Of a DNA stretch of 64,000 nucleotides, positions 1 to 9,779 are shown piece by piece. Source of the DNA: Bacteroidales bacterium (GTDB lineage Bacteria; Bacteroidota; Bacteroidia; Bacteroidales; JAADGE01); contig JAKISF010000017.1 in assembly GCA_021648725.1 (NCBI GenBank), positions 1 through 64,000 on the forward strand, in the 5' to 3' direction. Position numbers and translations under genes: made by a program. The notes beneath the pieces are model-generated. The model was not told the DNA's origin. It worked only from the letters and a program-made list of their open reading frames with translations, and made no database searches. The stretch's first letter is position 1; every line of letters starts with the position of its first letter.

Positions 1-135
1 GTTTATCAAATAAAATCAGCGATATTAATAGCTTGTATAATTTGTTCTAAATTAACAATTTACAATCAAACTAACAACTTTTTTTCATTATTTCGAGCAT
101 TTTTTTAACTTCGTAAAGTAGAATTAGATGAAATA

Positions 136-645
136 ATGAGTTATGAGCCACATGCAGGGTATTCAAATGCTGCTGAGTACTATATGTTAGAGAGTAACTG
201 TGGATACAATCGTATCTTTATTGATTGTACAGGAAATTGGAATAAGTTTTATGAAATAATTAAAGTCTTTGATATTTATCATCAAACAAAACATAAAGGA
301 AAATTTCATTTTTGGTTTAAAACAACCAAAGAAAGAAAACTGAACTTAAAGAAGGCAACGAAATAACCAATTGATGATCCCAATTTTGTTGATGCAATTG
401 GATTTCAACAAGATATTGCAAGAAAATCATTAAATAGCAGAGGATGGAAAAATCTTGTTTATGATGAAGTCGGATTAAACGCAGATTGGCAATTTGCCGG
501 TAGAAATTATTTTTTAGGAACAAAGAATCTTTTCACAAATCCGAGTTTATCATGGGCAGCTTATAAAAATGCATTATTTTTTACTATAAATAAAACCGGA
601 ATTTATTATGGCACTCAGTATTTCAAACATCAATATGGTTTTTAA
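136..645 (+). pseudogene. Interrupted C-terminal fragment, possibly an Rhs-type toxin tip
   Basis: A reading frame opens at ATG 136 and hits TAA at 364-366. The same frame then stays open for 92 more codons to TAA at 643-645, with coding-like composition (DDPNFVDAIGFQQDIA, GRNYFLGTKNLF). Just before the stop, another frame reads TELKEGNEITN (339-371), so a pair of compensating indels is as likely as a nonsense mutation. The end overlaps the start of the next lipoprotein gene by 11 bases, a spacing typical of toxin-immunity pairs, and an Rhs core fragment lies 0.8 kb downstream. I do not recognise the domain; the toxin assignment is inference from context. It could also be two small unrelated genes. 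Confidence 0.4.
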
Positions 646-1144
646 ACCAATAGTTCTTATTTTACTTTTGTTTATTTCTTCATGCCGTTATTTTAATGTG
701 GCAACATTAATATATGAACATACATATGATTATCCGGCAAACACAATTGATAGTGCATGTATGAATTTTATGGATGAAGCAAAAGAACATCATATTGATG
801 ATTCCGTAATAAATAATACTATAAGAAAATATGCAAGAGACACAATTTATAGAAATAAAATGGAATTTTATAAAAAAAACGGATATTATTATCCTTTTGC
901 TCCCGGTATAATGAATAAGTACTATTTATGCAAATCGCCTAACAATAATTTTTATTATTGGTTTGTAGTAGGTGATTTTAACAGTTATAATAGCTTACAA
1001 TTAGTTTGGGTTAAAAAAGATTCATTAGATTCAAGAGCTATTTCTTATTATTCTATTGACAGAAAAGAAAGAAATGCAATTAGAGAAAAATTTAAAGATG
1101 AGGTTATATCAAAAATTGATTCAATATTACAAGAAATAGAATAA
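635..1144 (+). CDS. Small lipoprotein, candidate immunity protein
   Basis: 169 residues from ATG 635, chosen because the hydrophobic stretch MVFKPIVLILLLFISSC begins there and ends in a lipobox with Cys near residue 17; an in-frame ATG at 608 would add nine polar residues in front. The mature part is rich in Tyr, Asn and Lys, with no family I recognise. It begins inside the last codons of the preceding fragment (11-base overlap), which suggests translational coupling. In Rhs and other polymorphic toxin loci the immunity gene sits directly after the toxin tip and is often a lipoprotein, so an orphan immunity protein is a fair guess, not a demonstrated role. Confidence 0.5.
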   Translation: MVFKPIVLILLLFISSCRYFNVATLIYEHTYDYPANTIDSACMNFMDEAKEHHIDDSVINNTIRKYARDTIYRNKMEFYKKNGYYYPFAPGIMNKYYLCKSPNNNFYYWFVVGDFNSYNSLQLVWVKKDSLDSRAISYYSIDRKERNAIREKFKDEVISKIDSILQEIE

Positions 1145-1203
1145 ATATTTCAGTCCCGGTTCGCCAGTTCAGCGTAGGTATAAAATAAAAAGACAAAGCC
1201 GTT

Positions 1204-1391
1204 CTGCACAGCTTCCAAGCTATGCAGGTAATAAATTGTAGCTTGCAGCTACATAAATGCGAGAGCATTTACAAAAAGTTTTTTAAATATTATAAAATGT
1301 TAAGTTTCTCCCTGCTCCGCAAAATTTGCACATACACCATTCAATTCCGGCAAACCTATTCATCGGATGACTTTAAGACATCCGATGAATA
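1204..1391. repeat. Cluster of four short hairpin palindromes
   Basis: Within the 325-base gap 1145-1469 there are four inverted repeats: 1204-1227 (11-bp arms, one mismatch, 2-base loop), 1237-1253 (7-bp arms, loop TGC), 1254-1271 (TAAATGC/GCATTTA, loop GAGA) and 1357-1391 (13-bp perfect arms, 9-base loop). The arms differ in sequence, so this is not one repeated unit. None is followed by a T-run on the plus strand, which argues against simple terminators. Otherwise the gap shows no convincing gene; the small open frame across it (1222-1440) is made of the hairpins themselves. Confidence 0.6.
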
Positions 1392-1683
1392 CAAACTGTT
1401 TAAATGCACGGCATTAACTTTTATTTTCGGCAAAAAATAACTATATTTGCATAAGTAAAAGCAAATAAGTTGCAAACATATCATACAAACATAACCGAAT
1501 ACTGCTTCCTGCCCGGCGGTGCAATATACAAAACAACAAACGGCACGGACGAACTGCTCTTCACCTACACCGACCACATCGGCTCAATAACACACATAAC
1601 CGACAACGAAGGCAATTTACTTGCCGAGCAAAGTTTTGACGCATGGGGCAGAGCAAGAAACCCCGAAACTTGGAAATACCCAA

Positions 1684-1714
1684 GTGAGGGCGTGGCTCTA
1701 AGCCACACCCTCAC
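1684..1714. repeat. Palindrome inside the Rhs fragment
   Basis: 14-base arms (GTGAGGGCGTGGCT and AGCCACACCCTCAC, one mismatch) around the loop CTA. It lies in frame within the Rhs core fragment, between two segments that normally sit close together, so it looks like a small palindromic insertion tolerated by the reading frame. Confidence 0.6.
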
Positions 1715-1792
1715 TATTGTGAACGGAAGAGGCTACACAGGGTACGAACATCTTACAAACTTCGGGCTTATAAACATGAACGGTCCCCGCCG

Positions 1793-1813
1793 GCACTCGT
1801 TTGTAACGAGTGC
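1793..1813. repeat. Perfect 9-bp hairpin at the Rhs truncation point
   Basis: GCACTCGTT, loop TGT, AACGAGTGC. It begins about a dozen bases after the last recognisable Rhs codon (MNG), marking the junction with unrelated sequence. It could be the scar of a mobile palindromic element or of recombination. Confidence 0.6.
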
Positions 1814-1975
1814 AACGACAGCATACGTCTTTAACTACGTTGTTAAAAGAATGCTTTATGTAAATACAGAAAAAAAACTTTCAACTTTTACCTTCAAACT
1901 TTCAACTTAACTTTAAGTCTTTCCTTCCTGTTCATAAAATATCCTGCTAAATTTTTAAATTTAAATTAAAAAAAC

Positions 1976-2006
1976 GTTGCATTAAAAAAAAATAATTCTA
2001 ACTTTG
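1976..2006 (+). promoter_or_regulatory. Bacteroidota-type promoter for the ribosomal cluster
   Basis: A -7 box TAACTTTG (1999-2006) matches the Bacteroidota consensus TAnnTTTG, and a -33-like GTTG (1976-1979) lies 19 bases upstream. Transcription would begin around 2012, about 20 bases before rpsL. It is the only good promoter match upstream of the 32-gene cluster. Confidence 0.6.
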
Positions 2007-2033
2007 CAGCCCGAATAAAAAAAATATAACGAA

Positions 2034-2408
2034 ATGCCTACAATTCAACAGTTAATAAGAAAAGGAAGAAAACGTGTAGAGAAAAAAAGTAAATCTCCGG
2101 CACTGAATTCAAGCCCTCAGAAGCGTGGAGTTTGTGTAAGAGTATATACAACTACACCAAAAAAACCAAATTCAGCAATGCGTAAAGTTGCAAGAGTTCG
2201 GTTAACAAACGGAAAAGAAGTAAACGCTTATATTCCGGGTGAAGGACACAACCTGCAAGAACACAGTATTGTGCTTGTAAGAGGCGGAAGAATCAAAGAT
2301 CTTCCCGGTGTTCGTTATCATATTGTAAGGGGAACCCTCGATACACAGGGGGTTGACGACAGAACGCAAAGACGATCAAAATACGGAACTAAAAAACCTA
2401 AAAAATAA
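2034..2408 (+). CDS. rpsL: Ribosomal protein S12
   Basis: 124 residues, normal length. S12 lies in the decoding centre of the 30S subunit. The [10 protein letters not shown] loop carries Lys43, and RIKDLPGVR carries Lys88, Asp89 (the residue methylthiolated in some bacteria) and Pro91, so the residues usually altered in streptomycin-resistant mutants are wild type. First gene of the cluster; the start is preceded by A-rich sequence and no Shine-Dalgarno motif. Confidence 0.98.
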   Translation: MPTIQQLIRKGRKRVEKKSKSPALNSSPQKRGVCVRVYTTTPKKPNSAMRKVARVRLTNGKEVNAYIPGEGHNLQEHSIVLVRGGRIKDLPGVRYHIVRGTLDTQGVDDRTQRRSKYGTKKPKK

Positions 2409-2480
2409 AAAATATTTAAGCTTGTTAAGTTATATATAAAGTATAAAATACTTTCAACTTTAAACTTTAAACTCAGTTAA

Positions 2481-2957
2481 ATGAGAAATCAGAAGAAAAG
2501 AAATTTTAAAATTCAAGCAGACCCTAAATTTAATGATTTGCAGGTCACTTTGTTTGTGAATAATCTAATGTTAAGCGGTAAAAAGAATATTTCATACGGT
2601 ATTTTTTATGATGCACTTGATATTGTTGAGCAAAGAGCAAAAGATATTGAGCTTGCACCACTTGAAATTTGGAAAAAAGCAATTGAAAATGTTACACCTC
2701 AGGTTGAAGTAAAAAGCCGTAGAGTAGGAGGAGCAACATTTCAAGTCCCTACAGAAGTTAACCCTTCAAGAAAAATGTCAATCAGCATGAAAAACATGAT
2801 TAAGTTTGCAAGAGCAAGAAGAGGTAAATCAATGGCTGAAAAATTGGCATCCGAAATCTTGGACGCATACAAAGGTGAAGGCGGAGCTTTTAAAAGAAAA
2901 GAAGAAACACATAGAATGGCTGAAGCAAATAAAGCATTTGCACATTTCAGATTCTAA
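2481..2957 (+). CDS. rpsG: Ribosomal protein S7
   Basis: 158 residues. S7 nucleates assembly of the 30S head and contacts the E-site tRNA. Diagnostic segments are [15 protein letters not shown] in the middle and the C-terminal [18 protein letters not shown]. It follows rpsL after 72 bases, the largest gap in the str section, and fusA begins 12 bases after it. Confidence 0.98.
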   Translation: MRNQKKRNFKIQADPKFNDLQVTLFVNNLMLSGKKNISYGIFYDALDIVEQRAKDIELAPLEIWKKAIENVTPQVEVKSRRVGGATFQVPTEVNPSRKMSISMKNMIKFARARRGKSMAEKLASEILDAYKGEGGAFKRKEETHRMAEANKAFAHFRF

Positions 2958-2969
2958 GTTTAACATAAA

Positions 2970-5078
2970 ATGGCAATTGAAGAACTGAAATATACACGCA
3001 ACATTGGTATCATGGCTCACATTGATGCCGGTAAAACTACAACAACCGAAAGGATATTGTATTATACCGGTGTGAATTATAAAATCGGTGAAGTTCACGA
3101 CGGTCTTGCAACCATGGATTGGATGGAGCAAGAACAAGAACGCGGTATTACAATTACTTCTGCTGCCACAACTACTTATTGGGATTTAAACGACCATAAG
3201 TATAAAATTAACATCATTGACACTCCCGGACACGTTGACTTTACTGTTGAGGTTGAACGGTCTCTAAGAGTATTGGATGGTGCTGTTGCTGTTTTCTGTG
3301 CAGTAGGCGGTGTTGAACCGCAATCAGAAACAGTTTGGCGACAAGCCGACAAATATAATGTACCCGATATTGCATTCGTAAATAAAATGGACAGACCGGG
3401 TGCCGATTTTTTTGGTGTAGTTGAACAAATAAAAGAAAAACTCGGAGGAAATGCAATCCCTTTTCAAATCCCTATCGGCTCAGAAGATGATTTTACAGGT
3501 GTAATTGATTTAATTGAAAGAAAAGCATTTACTTGGGAAGAAGACGACCAATACGGAACTGATTATAAAACTAGCGATATTCCTGAAAATTTAAAAGACA
3601 CAGTTGAAGAATGGCGAGAACATCTCATTGAAAGTATTATCGAGTTCGATGATAATATGATGGAATTGTTTTTTGAAGACAGAAGTAAGATTAGTGTTGA
3701 AGATTTTAAAGCAGTTGCAAGAAAGGCTGTGCTGAAAAAGGATGTAGTCCCGGTTTTTTGCGGTTCTGCATTCAAAAACAAAGGAATTCAAATGCTGCTG
3801 AATGCAATTATTGAATATCTGCCTTGCCCCACCGACATACCTCCCGTTAAAGGAATAAATCCTAAAAACGATACTCAAGTAGAAAGAAAAGCTGATAGAG
3901 AAGAACCTTTATCAGCATTAGTTTTTAAAATAGCCGCTGATAAATTTATAGGAAAATTAGCTTATGTAAGAATTTATTCCGGTTCATTAAAAGCTAAAAG
4001 CAATGTGTATAACCCGAGAACAAATAAAAGGGTAAGATTAGCTAATATCTACCAAATGCACGCAAATAAACAAATTGCAAAAGATGAAGTATTTGCAGGA
4101 GATATTTGTGCTGTTGTCGGATTTAAAGATATTCAAACAGGAGACACACTTTCGGCAGAAAATAAGCAAGTTATTCTGGAAAATATTAAATTCCCTGAAC
4201 CCGTAATCGGTATCGTCATAGAACCCAAAGTTCAAAAAGATATTGAAAAGTTAAATGCGTCATTACAAATTTTGGCAGAAGAAGACCCTACTTTTAAAGT
4301 AAAAGTTGATGAAGACACAGGGCAAAGAATTATTTCCGGAATGGGAGAGCTGCATTTAGAAATTATTATCGACAGATTAGATCGAGAATTTAATGTTAAA
4401 TGTAATCAAGGTAAACCACAAGTATCTTATAAAGAAGCTTTAACTAAACAGGTTGAGCACAATGAAATATTTGATAAAGAAACAGGCGGTAAAGGTAAAT
4501 TTGCAGAAATAAAAGTAAGAATTTCACCTCTTGATGATGATGAAAATAAATTCTTATTTACTAACAGTGTTGATGAAACAAGAATACCGAAAATATTTAT
4601 TCCGTCTATTGAAAAAGGTTTTAGAGAAGCAATGAACAACGGACCTCTCGTAGGTTACCCGTTAGATAATATCAAAGTTGAATTAATAGGCGGGTCATAT
4701 AACAATGAAGATTCAGATGAACTGGCTTTTGAAATAGTAGCCAGACAAGCATACAGAAATGCAGCACAAAAAACCGAACCTATTTTATTAGAACCTATTA
4801 TGGATGTTGAAATATTAACTCCGGGGGAATATTTGGGCGACATTATTTCAGATTTGAACAAAAGAAGAGCACAAATCAACGGAACATCTGAAAGATTGAA
4901 TATTCAAGTGATAAATGTTCAAGTACCTTTAGCTGAAATGTTCGGTTACGTTACGATATTAAGAACTCTTAGTTCCGGAAGAGCATCTTCAACTATGGAA
5001 TTTTCACATTACGGTCAAGTTGATAAAAAAATTTCAGATAATATAATTGCAAGATTAACAGGAAAAATATTTGTATAA
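2970..5078 (+). CDS. fusA: Elongation factor G
   Basis: 702-residue translocase GTPase that moves tRNAs and mRNA through the ribosome and, with RRF, recycles it. The GTPase motifs are all present: AHIDAGKT (16-23), RGITI (58-62), DTPGH (84-88), NKMD (138-141) and GSAFKNKG near 265. The rest covers domains II-V, ending in the usual [14 protein letters not shown]-type region. Its place in rpsL-rpsG-fusA, directly before rpsJ, supports the main EF-G rather than a tetracycline-protection or EF-G2 paralogue. tuf, which follows fusA in proteobacteria, is absent here. Confidence 0.97.
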   Translation: MAIEELKYTRNIGIMAHIDAGKTTTTERILYYTGVNYKIGEVHDGLATMDWMEQEQERGITITSAATTTYWDLNDHKYKINIIDTPGHVDFTVEVERSLRVLDGAVAVFCAVGGVEPQSETVWRQADKYNVPDIAFVNKMDRPGADFFGVVEQIKEKLGGNAIPFQIPIGSEDDFTGVIDLIERKAFTWEEDDQYGTDYKTSDIPENLKDTVEEWREHLIESIIEFDDNMMELFFEDRSKISVEDFKAVARKAVLKKDVVPVFCGSAFKNKGIQMLLNAIIEYLPCPTDIPPVKGINPKNDTQVERKADREEPLSALVFKIAADKFIGKLAYVRIYSGSLKAKSNVYNPRTNKRVRLANIYQMHANKQIAKDEVFAGDICAVVGFKDIQTGDTLSAENKQVILENIKFPEPVIGIVIEPKVQKDIEKLNASLQILAEEDPTFKVKVDEDTGQRIISGMGELHLEIIIDRLDREFNVKCNQGKPQVSYKEALTKQVEHNEIFDKETGGKGKFAEIKVRISPLDDDENKFLFTNSVDETRIPKIFIPSIEKGFREAMNNGPLVGYPLDNIKVELIGGSYNNEDSDELAFEIVARQAYRNAAQKTEPILLEPIMDVEILTPGEYLGDIISDLNKRRAQINGTSERLNIQVINVQVPLAEMFGYVTILRTLSSGRASSTMEFSHYGQVDKKISDNIIARLTGKIFV

Positions 5079-5099
5079 ATATAATTAATGCTTTTTTAA

Positions 5100-5405
5100 A
5101 TGGCACAAAAAATTAGAATAAAACTAAAATCTTACGATCATAATTTGGTAGACAACTCTGCCGAAAAGATTGTAAAAACTGTAAAAGCAACAGGTGCAGT
5201 AGTAAGCGGGCCAATACCCTTGCCTACACAAAAAAGAATTTTTACTGTATTAAGGTCAACTTTTGTAAACAAGAAATCAAGAGAACAATTTCAACTTTCT
5301 GCTTTCAAAAGATTAATTGACATATACAGTTCAACTCCTAAAACAGTTGATGCACTAATGAAGTTAGAGCTACCTAGCGGGGTAGATGTAGAAATAAAAG
5401 TTTGA
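5100..5405 (+). CDS. rpsJ: Ribosomal protein S10
   Basis: 101 residues, normal length. S10 is a 30S head protein and, as NusE in other bacteria, also a transcription antitermination factor. The segment [18 protein letters not shown] is diagnostic. It opens the S10 section 21 bases after fusA with no separate promoter visible, so str and S10 sections are probably co-transcribed. Confidence 0.98.
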   Translation: MAQKIRIKLKSYDHNLVDNSAEKIVKTVKATGAVVSGPIPLPTQKRIFTVLRSTFVNKKSREQFQLSAFKRLIDIYSSTPKTVDALMKLELPSGVDVEIKV

Positions 5406-5431
5406 TAAAATAAACTTGTAAAAAACGAAAA

Positions 5432-6049
5432 ATGGCCGGATTAATTGGAAAAAAAATCGGAATGACATCCGTTTTCAGTGCCGAGGGAAATAATATTCCA
5501 TGCACTGTTTTAGAAGTCGGACCTTGCGTTGTAACACAAATCAAAACGATCGAAAACGATGGTTACGAAGCTGTTCAAATTGCATACGATGACAAAAAGG
5601 AGAAAAACACAAACAAACCTCAAATGGGGCATTTCAAAAATGCTAAAACTTCTCCTAAAAGAAAGCTTGTTGAATTTTCTTTAGACGGAAAAGAATATAA
5701 AGTAGGAGAAACCTTAACCGTTGATTTCTTTAATGATGATACTTGGGTAGATGTTACCGGAATATCTAAAGGGAAAGGTTTTCAAGGGGTAGTTAAAAGA
5801 TATAACTTTAAAGGAGTCGGTGATGCAACTCACGGACAACATAACAGATTAAGAGCTCCGGGTTCTCTGGGAGCATCATCTTATCCGTCAAGAGTTTTTA
5901 AAGGTATGAGAATGGCAGGAAGAATGGGCGGAGCAAGAGTTAAAGTCCTAAACCTAAGAGTTATGAAGATTATTCCTCAAAATAATCTTATTGTTGTAAA
6001 AGGATCCGTACCGGGGTCTAAAGGTACTTACGTAATAATTGAAAAGTAA
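5432..6049 (+). CDS. rplC: Ribosomal protein L3
   Basis: 205 residues. L3 binds 23S rRNA early in 50S assembly and reaches toward the peptidyl transferase centre. It shows [15 protein letters not shown] at the N terminus, [16 protein letters not shown], and the loop segment [14 protein letters not shown]. The loop sequence LGASSYPS differs from the enterobacterial SIGQNQTP, so the Gln methylated in E. coli appears not to be conserved. Its stop overlaps the rplD start (TAATG at 6047-6051). Confidence 0.98.
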   Translation: MAGLIGKKIGMTSVFSAEGNNIPCTVLEVGPCVVTQIKTIENDGYEAVQIAYDDKKEKNTNKPQMGHFKNAKTSPKRKLVEFSLDGKEYKVGETLTVDFFNDDTWVDVTGISKGKGFQGVVKRYNFKGVGDATHGQHNRLRAPGSLGASSYPSRVFKGMRMAGRMGGARVKVLNLRVMKIIPQNNLIVVKGSVPGSKGTYVIIEK

Positions 6050-6681
6050 TGGAACTGAATATACTTAATATTTCCGGAAAGGATACAGGAAAAAAAATCG
6101 AATTAGCAGATGAAATTTTTGCTGTCGAACCGAATGACCATGTAGTTTACCTTGATGTAAAACAAAACCTTGCTAACAAAAGACAAGGAACACATAAAGC
6201 AAAAGAAAGAGGTGAAATTAAAGGTAGCACTAAAAAGATTAAAAGACAAAAAGGAACCGGTACTGCAAGAGCAGGTACAATGAAAAATCCTTTATACAGA
6301 GGAGGAGGACGAGTCTTCGGACCGAGACCGAGAAACTACGGCTTTAAATTAAATAAAAAAGTAAAGCAGTTAGCTCGAAAATCCGCTTTGTCTTATAAAG
6401 CTAAAGAGAAAAAAATTATTATTCTTGAGGACTTTGATTTTCAGACACCTAAGACTAAACAGTACATTGATTTAAAAAATAATTTAAAAATTAATGATAA
6501 AAAGTCTGTTTTAGTTTTATCTAATGAAAATAAAAACATATATTTGTCCGCTCGTAATTTGAAGCATTCTAAAGTGTTAACAACATCACAACTAACAACT
6601 TATGATGTGTTAAACAGTGAAACTTTAGTCTTAACAGTAAGCTCAGTTGATAAGATAAACCAAGTTTTTGGTGTTAATTAA
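6049..6681 (+). CDS. rplD: Ribosomal protein L4
   Basis: 210 residues. L4 lines the exit tunnel of the 50S subunit; in E. coli it also represses the S10 operon, which cannot be judged here. The tunnel loop is recognisable from GTGTARAGTMKNPLYRGGG and VFGPRPRNYGFKLNKK. It overlaps rplC by one base at TAATG. It is followed by an 86-base gap, the widest in the S10 section. Confidence 0.97.
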   Translation: MELNILNISGKDTGKKIELADEIFAVEPNDHVVYLDVKQNLANKRQGTHKAKERGEIKGSTKKIKRQKGTGTARAGTMKNPLYRGGGRVFGPRPRNYGFKLNKKVKQLARKSALSYKAKEKKIIILEDFDFQTPKTKQYIDLKNNLKINDKKSVLVLSNENKNIYLSARNLKHSKVLTTSQLTTYDVLNSETLVLTVSSVDKINQVFGVN

Positions 6682-6699
6682 GAAAAAAGAGAAGAGATT

Positions 6700-6759
6700 A
6701 TGCCGAATTTAACTAAAAAACATTGGCAAATTTTATTTTTGACGATTAAGAATGATTAA
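6700..6759 (+). other. 19-codon mini-ORF in the rplD-rplW gap
   Basis: ATG 6700 to TAA 6757-6759 encodes MPNLTKKHWQILFLTIKND. It fills most of an otherwise unusually long gap in a tightly packed operon and ends 8 bases before the rplW start. It may be a chance frame, a translated spacer keeping ribosomes on the message, or a leader peptide. No hairpin supporting attenuation is obvious. Confidence 0.25.
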
Positions 6760-6767
6760 ATATAAAA

Positions 6768-7061
6768 ATGATGAATATCCTTATTGAACCAATAATAACC
6801 GAAAAAATGACCGGTAAAAGTCAAAAACTTAACCAGTACGGATTTATTGTTGATAAGAAAGCAAATAAAGTTGAGATTAAAAAAGCAGTTGAAAAACTTT
6901 ATAGTGTTACTGTAGATAGTGTAAATACTATGATTTACGGCGGAAAAAGAATATCACGTCATACAAAATCCGGATTAATTAAAGGAAAAACTAAATCATA
7001 TAAAAAAGCTATCGTAGCGTTAGCAAAAGGCGATACAATTGATTTTTACAGCAATATATAA
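6768..7061 (+). CDS. rplW: Ribosomal protein L23
   Basis: 97 residues. L23 sits at the tunnel exit and docks trigger factor and SRP. It shows IEPIITEKMTGKSQKLNQYGF and ANKVEIKKAVEKLYSVTVDSVNT. There are two adjacent ATGs (6768 and 6771); either could be used. Confidence 0.96.
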   Translation: MMNILIEPIITEKMTGKSQKLNQYGFIVDKKANKVEIKKAVEKLYSVTVDSVNTMIYGGKRISRHTKSGLIKGKTKSYKKAIVALAKGDTIDFYSNI

Positions 7062-7067
7062 GAAATA

Positions 7068-7904
7068 ATGGCAGTAAAGAAAATAAAACCGGTTACACCC
7101 GGACAGAGAAGAAAAATCATCAATACCTTTGAAGAGGTTACAACTTCAAAACCTGAAAAATCCTTAACAAAAGGAAAAAGCAAATCAGGAGGAAGAAATA
7201 ACCAAGGTAGAATGACTATGCGTTATATCGGCGGCGGACATAAAAAAACTTACCGAATAGTCGATTTTAAACGTAATAAAGACGGAGTTCCCGCTACTGT
7301 TAAAACAATTGAATATGATCCTAATCGTACAGCATTTATAGCATTATTATTTTATGCAGACGGTGAAAAAAGATATATCATTGCTCCGAACGGTCTTAAG
7401 GTAGATGATGTTATTATATCCGGTAAAGAAATAGCTCCCGAAATCGGAAACACTTTATTTTTATCTGATATCCCGTTGGGTACAGTAGTTCATAATGTTG
7501 AATTACAACCAAAAAAAGGAGCAGAATTAGCAAGAAGTGCAGGATCATATGCACAATTAGTTTCAAAAGAAGGAAAATTTGTTGTAGTAAAACTTCCTTC
7601 CGGCGAAATCAGAAAAATACTTGCAACTTGCAGAGCAACTATCGGAACAGTTTCAAATTCAGATCACGCTCTTCAAAAATCAGGTAAAGCAGGAAGAACA
7701 AGATGGCAAGGGAGAAGACCCAGAGTAAGAGGTGTTGCGATGAACCCTGTTGATCACCCGATGGGCGGCGGCGAAGGTAAATCATCAGGAGGACACCCGA
7801 GATCAAGAAACGGATTATTAGCCAAAGGTTTTAAAACCAGAGGTAAAAAACCGTCTGATAAGTATATTGTTGAAAGAAGAAAATCTAAAAAACGTAAGAA
7901 GTAG
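7068..7904 (+). CDS. rplB: Ribosomal protein L2
   Basis: 278 residues, normal length. L2 is needed for subunit joining and supports peptidyl transfer. N-terminal [20 protein letters not shown] and C-terminal [18 protein letters not shown] are diagnostic. The functionally important His of the NPVDH motif is retained, while the second His of the enterobacterial DHPH is Met here. The basic C-terminal tail ends in RRKSKKRKK. Confidence 0.98.
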   Translation: MAVKKIKPVTPGQRRKIINTFEEVTTSKPEKSLTKGKSKSGGRNNQGRMTMRYIGGGHKKTYRIVDFKRNKDGVPATVKTIEYDPNRTAFIALLFYADGEKRYIIAPNGLKVDDVIISGKEIAPEIGNTLFLSDIPLGTVVHNVELQPKKGAELARSAGSYAQLVSKEGKFVVVKLPSGEIRKILATCRATIGTVSNSDHALQKSGKAGRTRWQGRRPRVRGVAMNPVDHPMGGGEGKSSGGHPRSRNGLLAKGFKTRGKKPSDKYIVERRKSKKRKK

Positions 7905-7927
7905 TTAAAGATTATAAATAAATTTTT

Positions 7928-8191
7928 ATGAGCAGATCTCTCAAAAAAGGACCCTATATTGATATAAGACTTGAAAAAAAAGTTGTTGAAATGGGGGAGT
8001 CAGGAAAAAAGAAAGTTATTAAAACTTGGGCAAGAAATTCAATGATTTCACCTGACTTTGTAGGACATACAATAGCCGTACATAACGGGAAAAAATTTAT
8101 TCCGGTTTATGTAACAGAAAATATGGTCGGACACAGATTAGGCGAATTTTCTCCGACAAGAACTTATAGAGGACACAAAAAGAAAAAATAA
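7928..8191 (+). CDS. rpsS: Ribosomal protein S19
   Basis: 87 residues. S19 forms a complex with S13 in the 30S head. [36 protein letters not shown] and [20 protein letters not shown] are near-universal bacterial S19 segments. The stop codon overlaps the rplV start (TAATG at 8189-8193). Confidence 0.98.
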   Translation: MSRSLKKGPYIDIRLEKKVVEMGESGKKKVIKTWARNSMISPDFVGHTIAVHNGKKFIPVYVTENMVGHRLGEFSPTRTYRGHKKKK

Positions 8192-8589
8192 TGGGCGTAC
8201 GTAAAAAAGAAAGAGCCGAAAGGATTAAAGAAGCAAAAAAAAACCAATATTTTGCTATACTGAAAAAATGTCCCACATCTCCCAGAAAGATGAGGATGGT
8301 TGCTGATCTTATCAGAGGCAAAGAAGTTTTAAAAGCTCTGGATATTTTGAAATATAACCCTAAAGAAGCTTCCGGCAGATTAGAAAAATTATTAAAATCT
8401 GCTATTGCAAATTGGGAAAATAAAAATGAAGGTGCAAAACCGGAAGACAGTTTTCTTTATGTAAAAGAAATACGTGTTGATTCCGCAGGAATGTTAAAAA
8501 GATACAGACCGGCTCCGCAAGGAAGAGCTCACAGAATCAGAAAACGGTCAAATCACGTTACCTTATTTATTGACAGTAAAGAAAAATAA
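8191..8589 (+). CDS. rplV: Ribosomal protein L22
   Basis: 132 residues. L22 lines the exit tunnel, and its beta-hairpin loop contributes to macrolide sensitivity. [16 protein letters not shown] and the hairpin region [19 protein letters not shown] identify it. The N terminus has a short basic extension ([17 protein letters not shown]) before the conserved core. Overlaps rpsS by one base. Confidence 0.97.
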   Translation: MGVRKKERAERIKEAKKNQYFAILKKCPTSPRKMRMVADLIRGKEVLKALDILKYNPKEASGRLEKLLKSAIANWENKNEGAKPEDSFLYVKEIRVDSAGMLKRYRPAPQGRAHRIRKRSNHVTLFIDSKEK

Positions 8590-8593
8590 CAGA

Positions 8594-9313
8594 ATGGGAC
8601 AAAAAATAAATCCGATAAGTAATAGACTTGGTATAATCAGAGGTTGGGACTCTAATTGGTTCGGCGGAGATAAATATGCCGATAAAATTAAAGAAGACAG
8701 TCAAATCAGAAAATATCTTAAAGCGAGATTACAAAAAGCAGGTATTTCAAGAATAATTATTGAAAGAACATTAAAGCTGATTACTGTTACAATAACAACT
8801 TCAAGGCCCGGTATCATTATTGGTAAAGGAGGACAAGAAGTCGATAAATTAAAAGAGGAATTAAAGAAAATTACAGGAGGTAAAGATATTCAAATTAATA
8901 TATTTGAAATTAAAAAACCTGAACTTGATGCCGTAATTGTTGCTGAAAATATTGCAAAACAAATCGAAGGAAAAATTGCTTACAGACGAGCAGTAAGAAT
9001 GGCAGTATCATCTACCATGAGAATGGGTGCAGAAGGAATAAAAGTATTAGTTGCCGGAAGATTGAATGGTGCTGAAATGGCTCGTAGTGAAATGTTTAAA
9101 GAAGGAAGAACTCCTTTACATACACTTAGAGCAGATATTGATTATCATAATGCCGAAGCATTAACAAAAGTTGGTCTAATAGGAGTAAAAGTTTGGATTT
9201 GCAGAGGTGAAAAATTCGGAAAACAAGATTTAACACCTAATTTTTCAAAAGCGAAATCAAAAAGAAGACCACCTGTAAAAGGAAGAAAACCCGGAGGAAG
9301 AAAAAGGAACTAA
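8594..9313 (+). CDS. rpsC: Ribosomal protein S3
   Basis: 239 residues from ATG 8594 ([13 protein letters not shown]), the standard S3 start; an upstream in-frame TTG at 8570 lies inside rplV and is not used. S3 forms part of the mRNA entry tunnel and its helicase centre. The KH domain motif [14 protein letters not shown] is near residues 78-91, and the C domain carries [22 protein letters not shown]. Lys/Arg-rich tail. Confidence 0.98.
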   Translation: MGQKINPISNRLGIIRGWDSNWFGGDKYADKIKEDSQIRKYLKARLQKAGISRIIIERTLKLITVTITTSRPGIIIGKGGQEVDKLKEELKKITGGKDIQINIFEIKKPELDAVIVAENIAKQIEGKIAYRRAVRMAVSSTMRMGAEGIKVLVAGRLNGAEMARSEMFKEGRTPLHTLRADIDYHNAEALTKVGLIGVKVWICRGEKFGKQDLTPNFSKAKSKRRPPVKGRKPGGRKRN

Positions 9314-9342
9314 AATAATACACAAGATATAAATAAAAGAAG

Positions 9343-9768
9343 ATGTTACAACCCAAGAAGACAAAATTCAGAAAGCAACAAAAAGGCAGAATGAAGGGTA
9401 ATTCCGGAAGAGGAACTACAATTGCTTTTGGTTCGTTTGCTATTAAGTCACTTGAAACTGCATGGGTAACAGGCAGACAATTAGAAGCTGCCAGACAGGC
9501 TGTTACAAGATATATGAAAAGAGAAGGTAATATTTGGATTCGTGTATTTCCTGATAAACCGGTTACTAAAAAACCCGCAGAGGTTAGAATGGGTAAAGGT
9601 AAAGGAGAACCGGAATTGTTTGTAGCAAGGGTACTACCGGGAAGAATTTTGTTTGAAGCAGAAGGCGTACCGTTAGCAGTTGCTAAAGAAGCAATGAGAT
9701 TAGCCGCTCAAAAATTACCGGTTAAGACAAAATTTATTGTCAGAAGAGATTACGTTGAAACTATTTAA
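9343..9768 (+). CDS. rplP: Ribosomal protein L16
   Basis: 141 residues. L16 organises the A-site region of the 50S subunit. [33 protein letters not shown] and [18 protein letters not shown] are diagnostic. Twenty-nine bases after rpsC and 11 before rpmC. Confidence 0.98.
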   Translation: MLQPKKTKFRKQQKGRMKGNSGRGTTIAFGSFAIKSLETAWVTGRQLEAARQAVTRYMKREGNIWIRVFPDKPVTKKPAEVRMGKGKGEPELFVARVLPGRILFEAEGVPLAVAKEAMRLAAQKLPVKTKFIVRRDYVETI

Positions 9769-9779
9769 TATTAAGATTG

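Larger units (their letters stand above)
1470..1910 (+). pseudogene. Truncated Rhs/YD-repeat core fragment
   Basis: The frame opens at TTG 1470 and reads through typical Bacteroidota Rhs core: DHIGSITHITDNEG, SFDAWGRARNPETW and RGYTGYEHLTNFGLINMNG. In intact Rhs proteins this is followed by R-x-YDPxxGRFLSPD and the toxin tip; here it breaks off at MNGPRRHS, exactly where a palindrome (1793-1813) begins, and drifts into unrelated sequence. An 18-residue insertion between PETW and RGYTG is encoded by another palindrome (1684-1714). The first 120 bases (1501-1620) are about 50% GC, clearly richer than the surroundings. Both ends are missing, so it is a displaced gene piece, not a functional protein. 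Confidence 0.8.

Noticed and set aside
364-366. Stop-codon readthrough or recoding of TAA
   Set aside because: No slippery sequence or stem-loop follows, and the neighbouring frame suggests simple indel decay.
1222-1440. 72-residue open frame
   Set aside because: It is made of the palindrome cluster and has no protein-like features.
5079-5099. tuf expected between fusA and rpsJ
   Set aside because: Only 21 bases separate the two genes; Bacteroidota usually keep tuf elsewhere.
8570-8593. Earlier TTG start for rpsC
   Set aside because: It overlaps rplV and adds eight residues not found in S3; ATG 8594 gives the canonical MGQKINP start.
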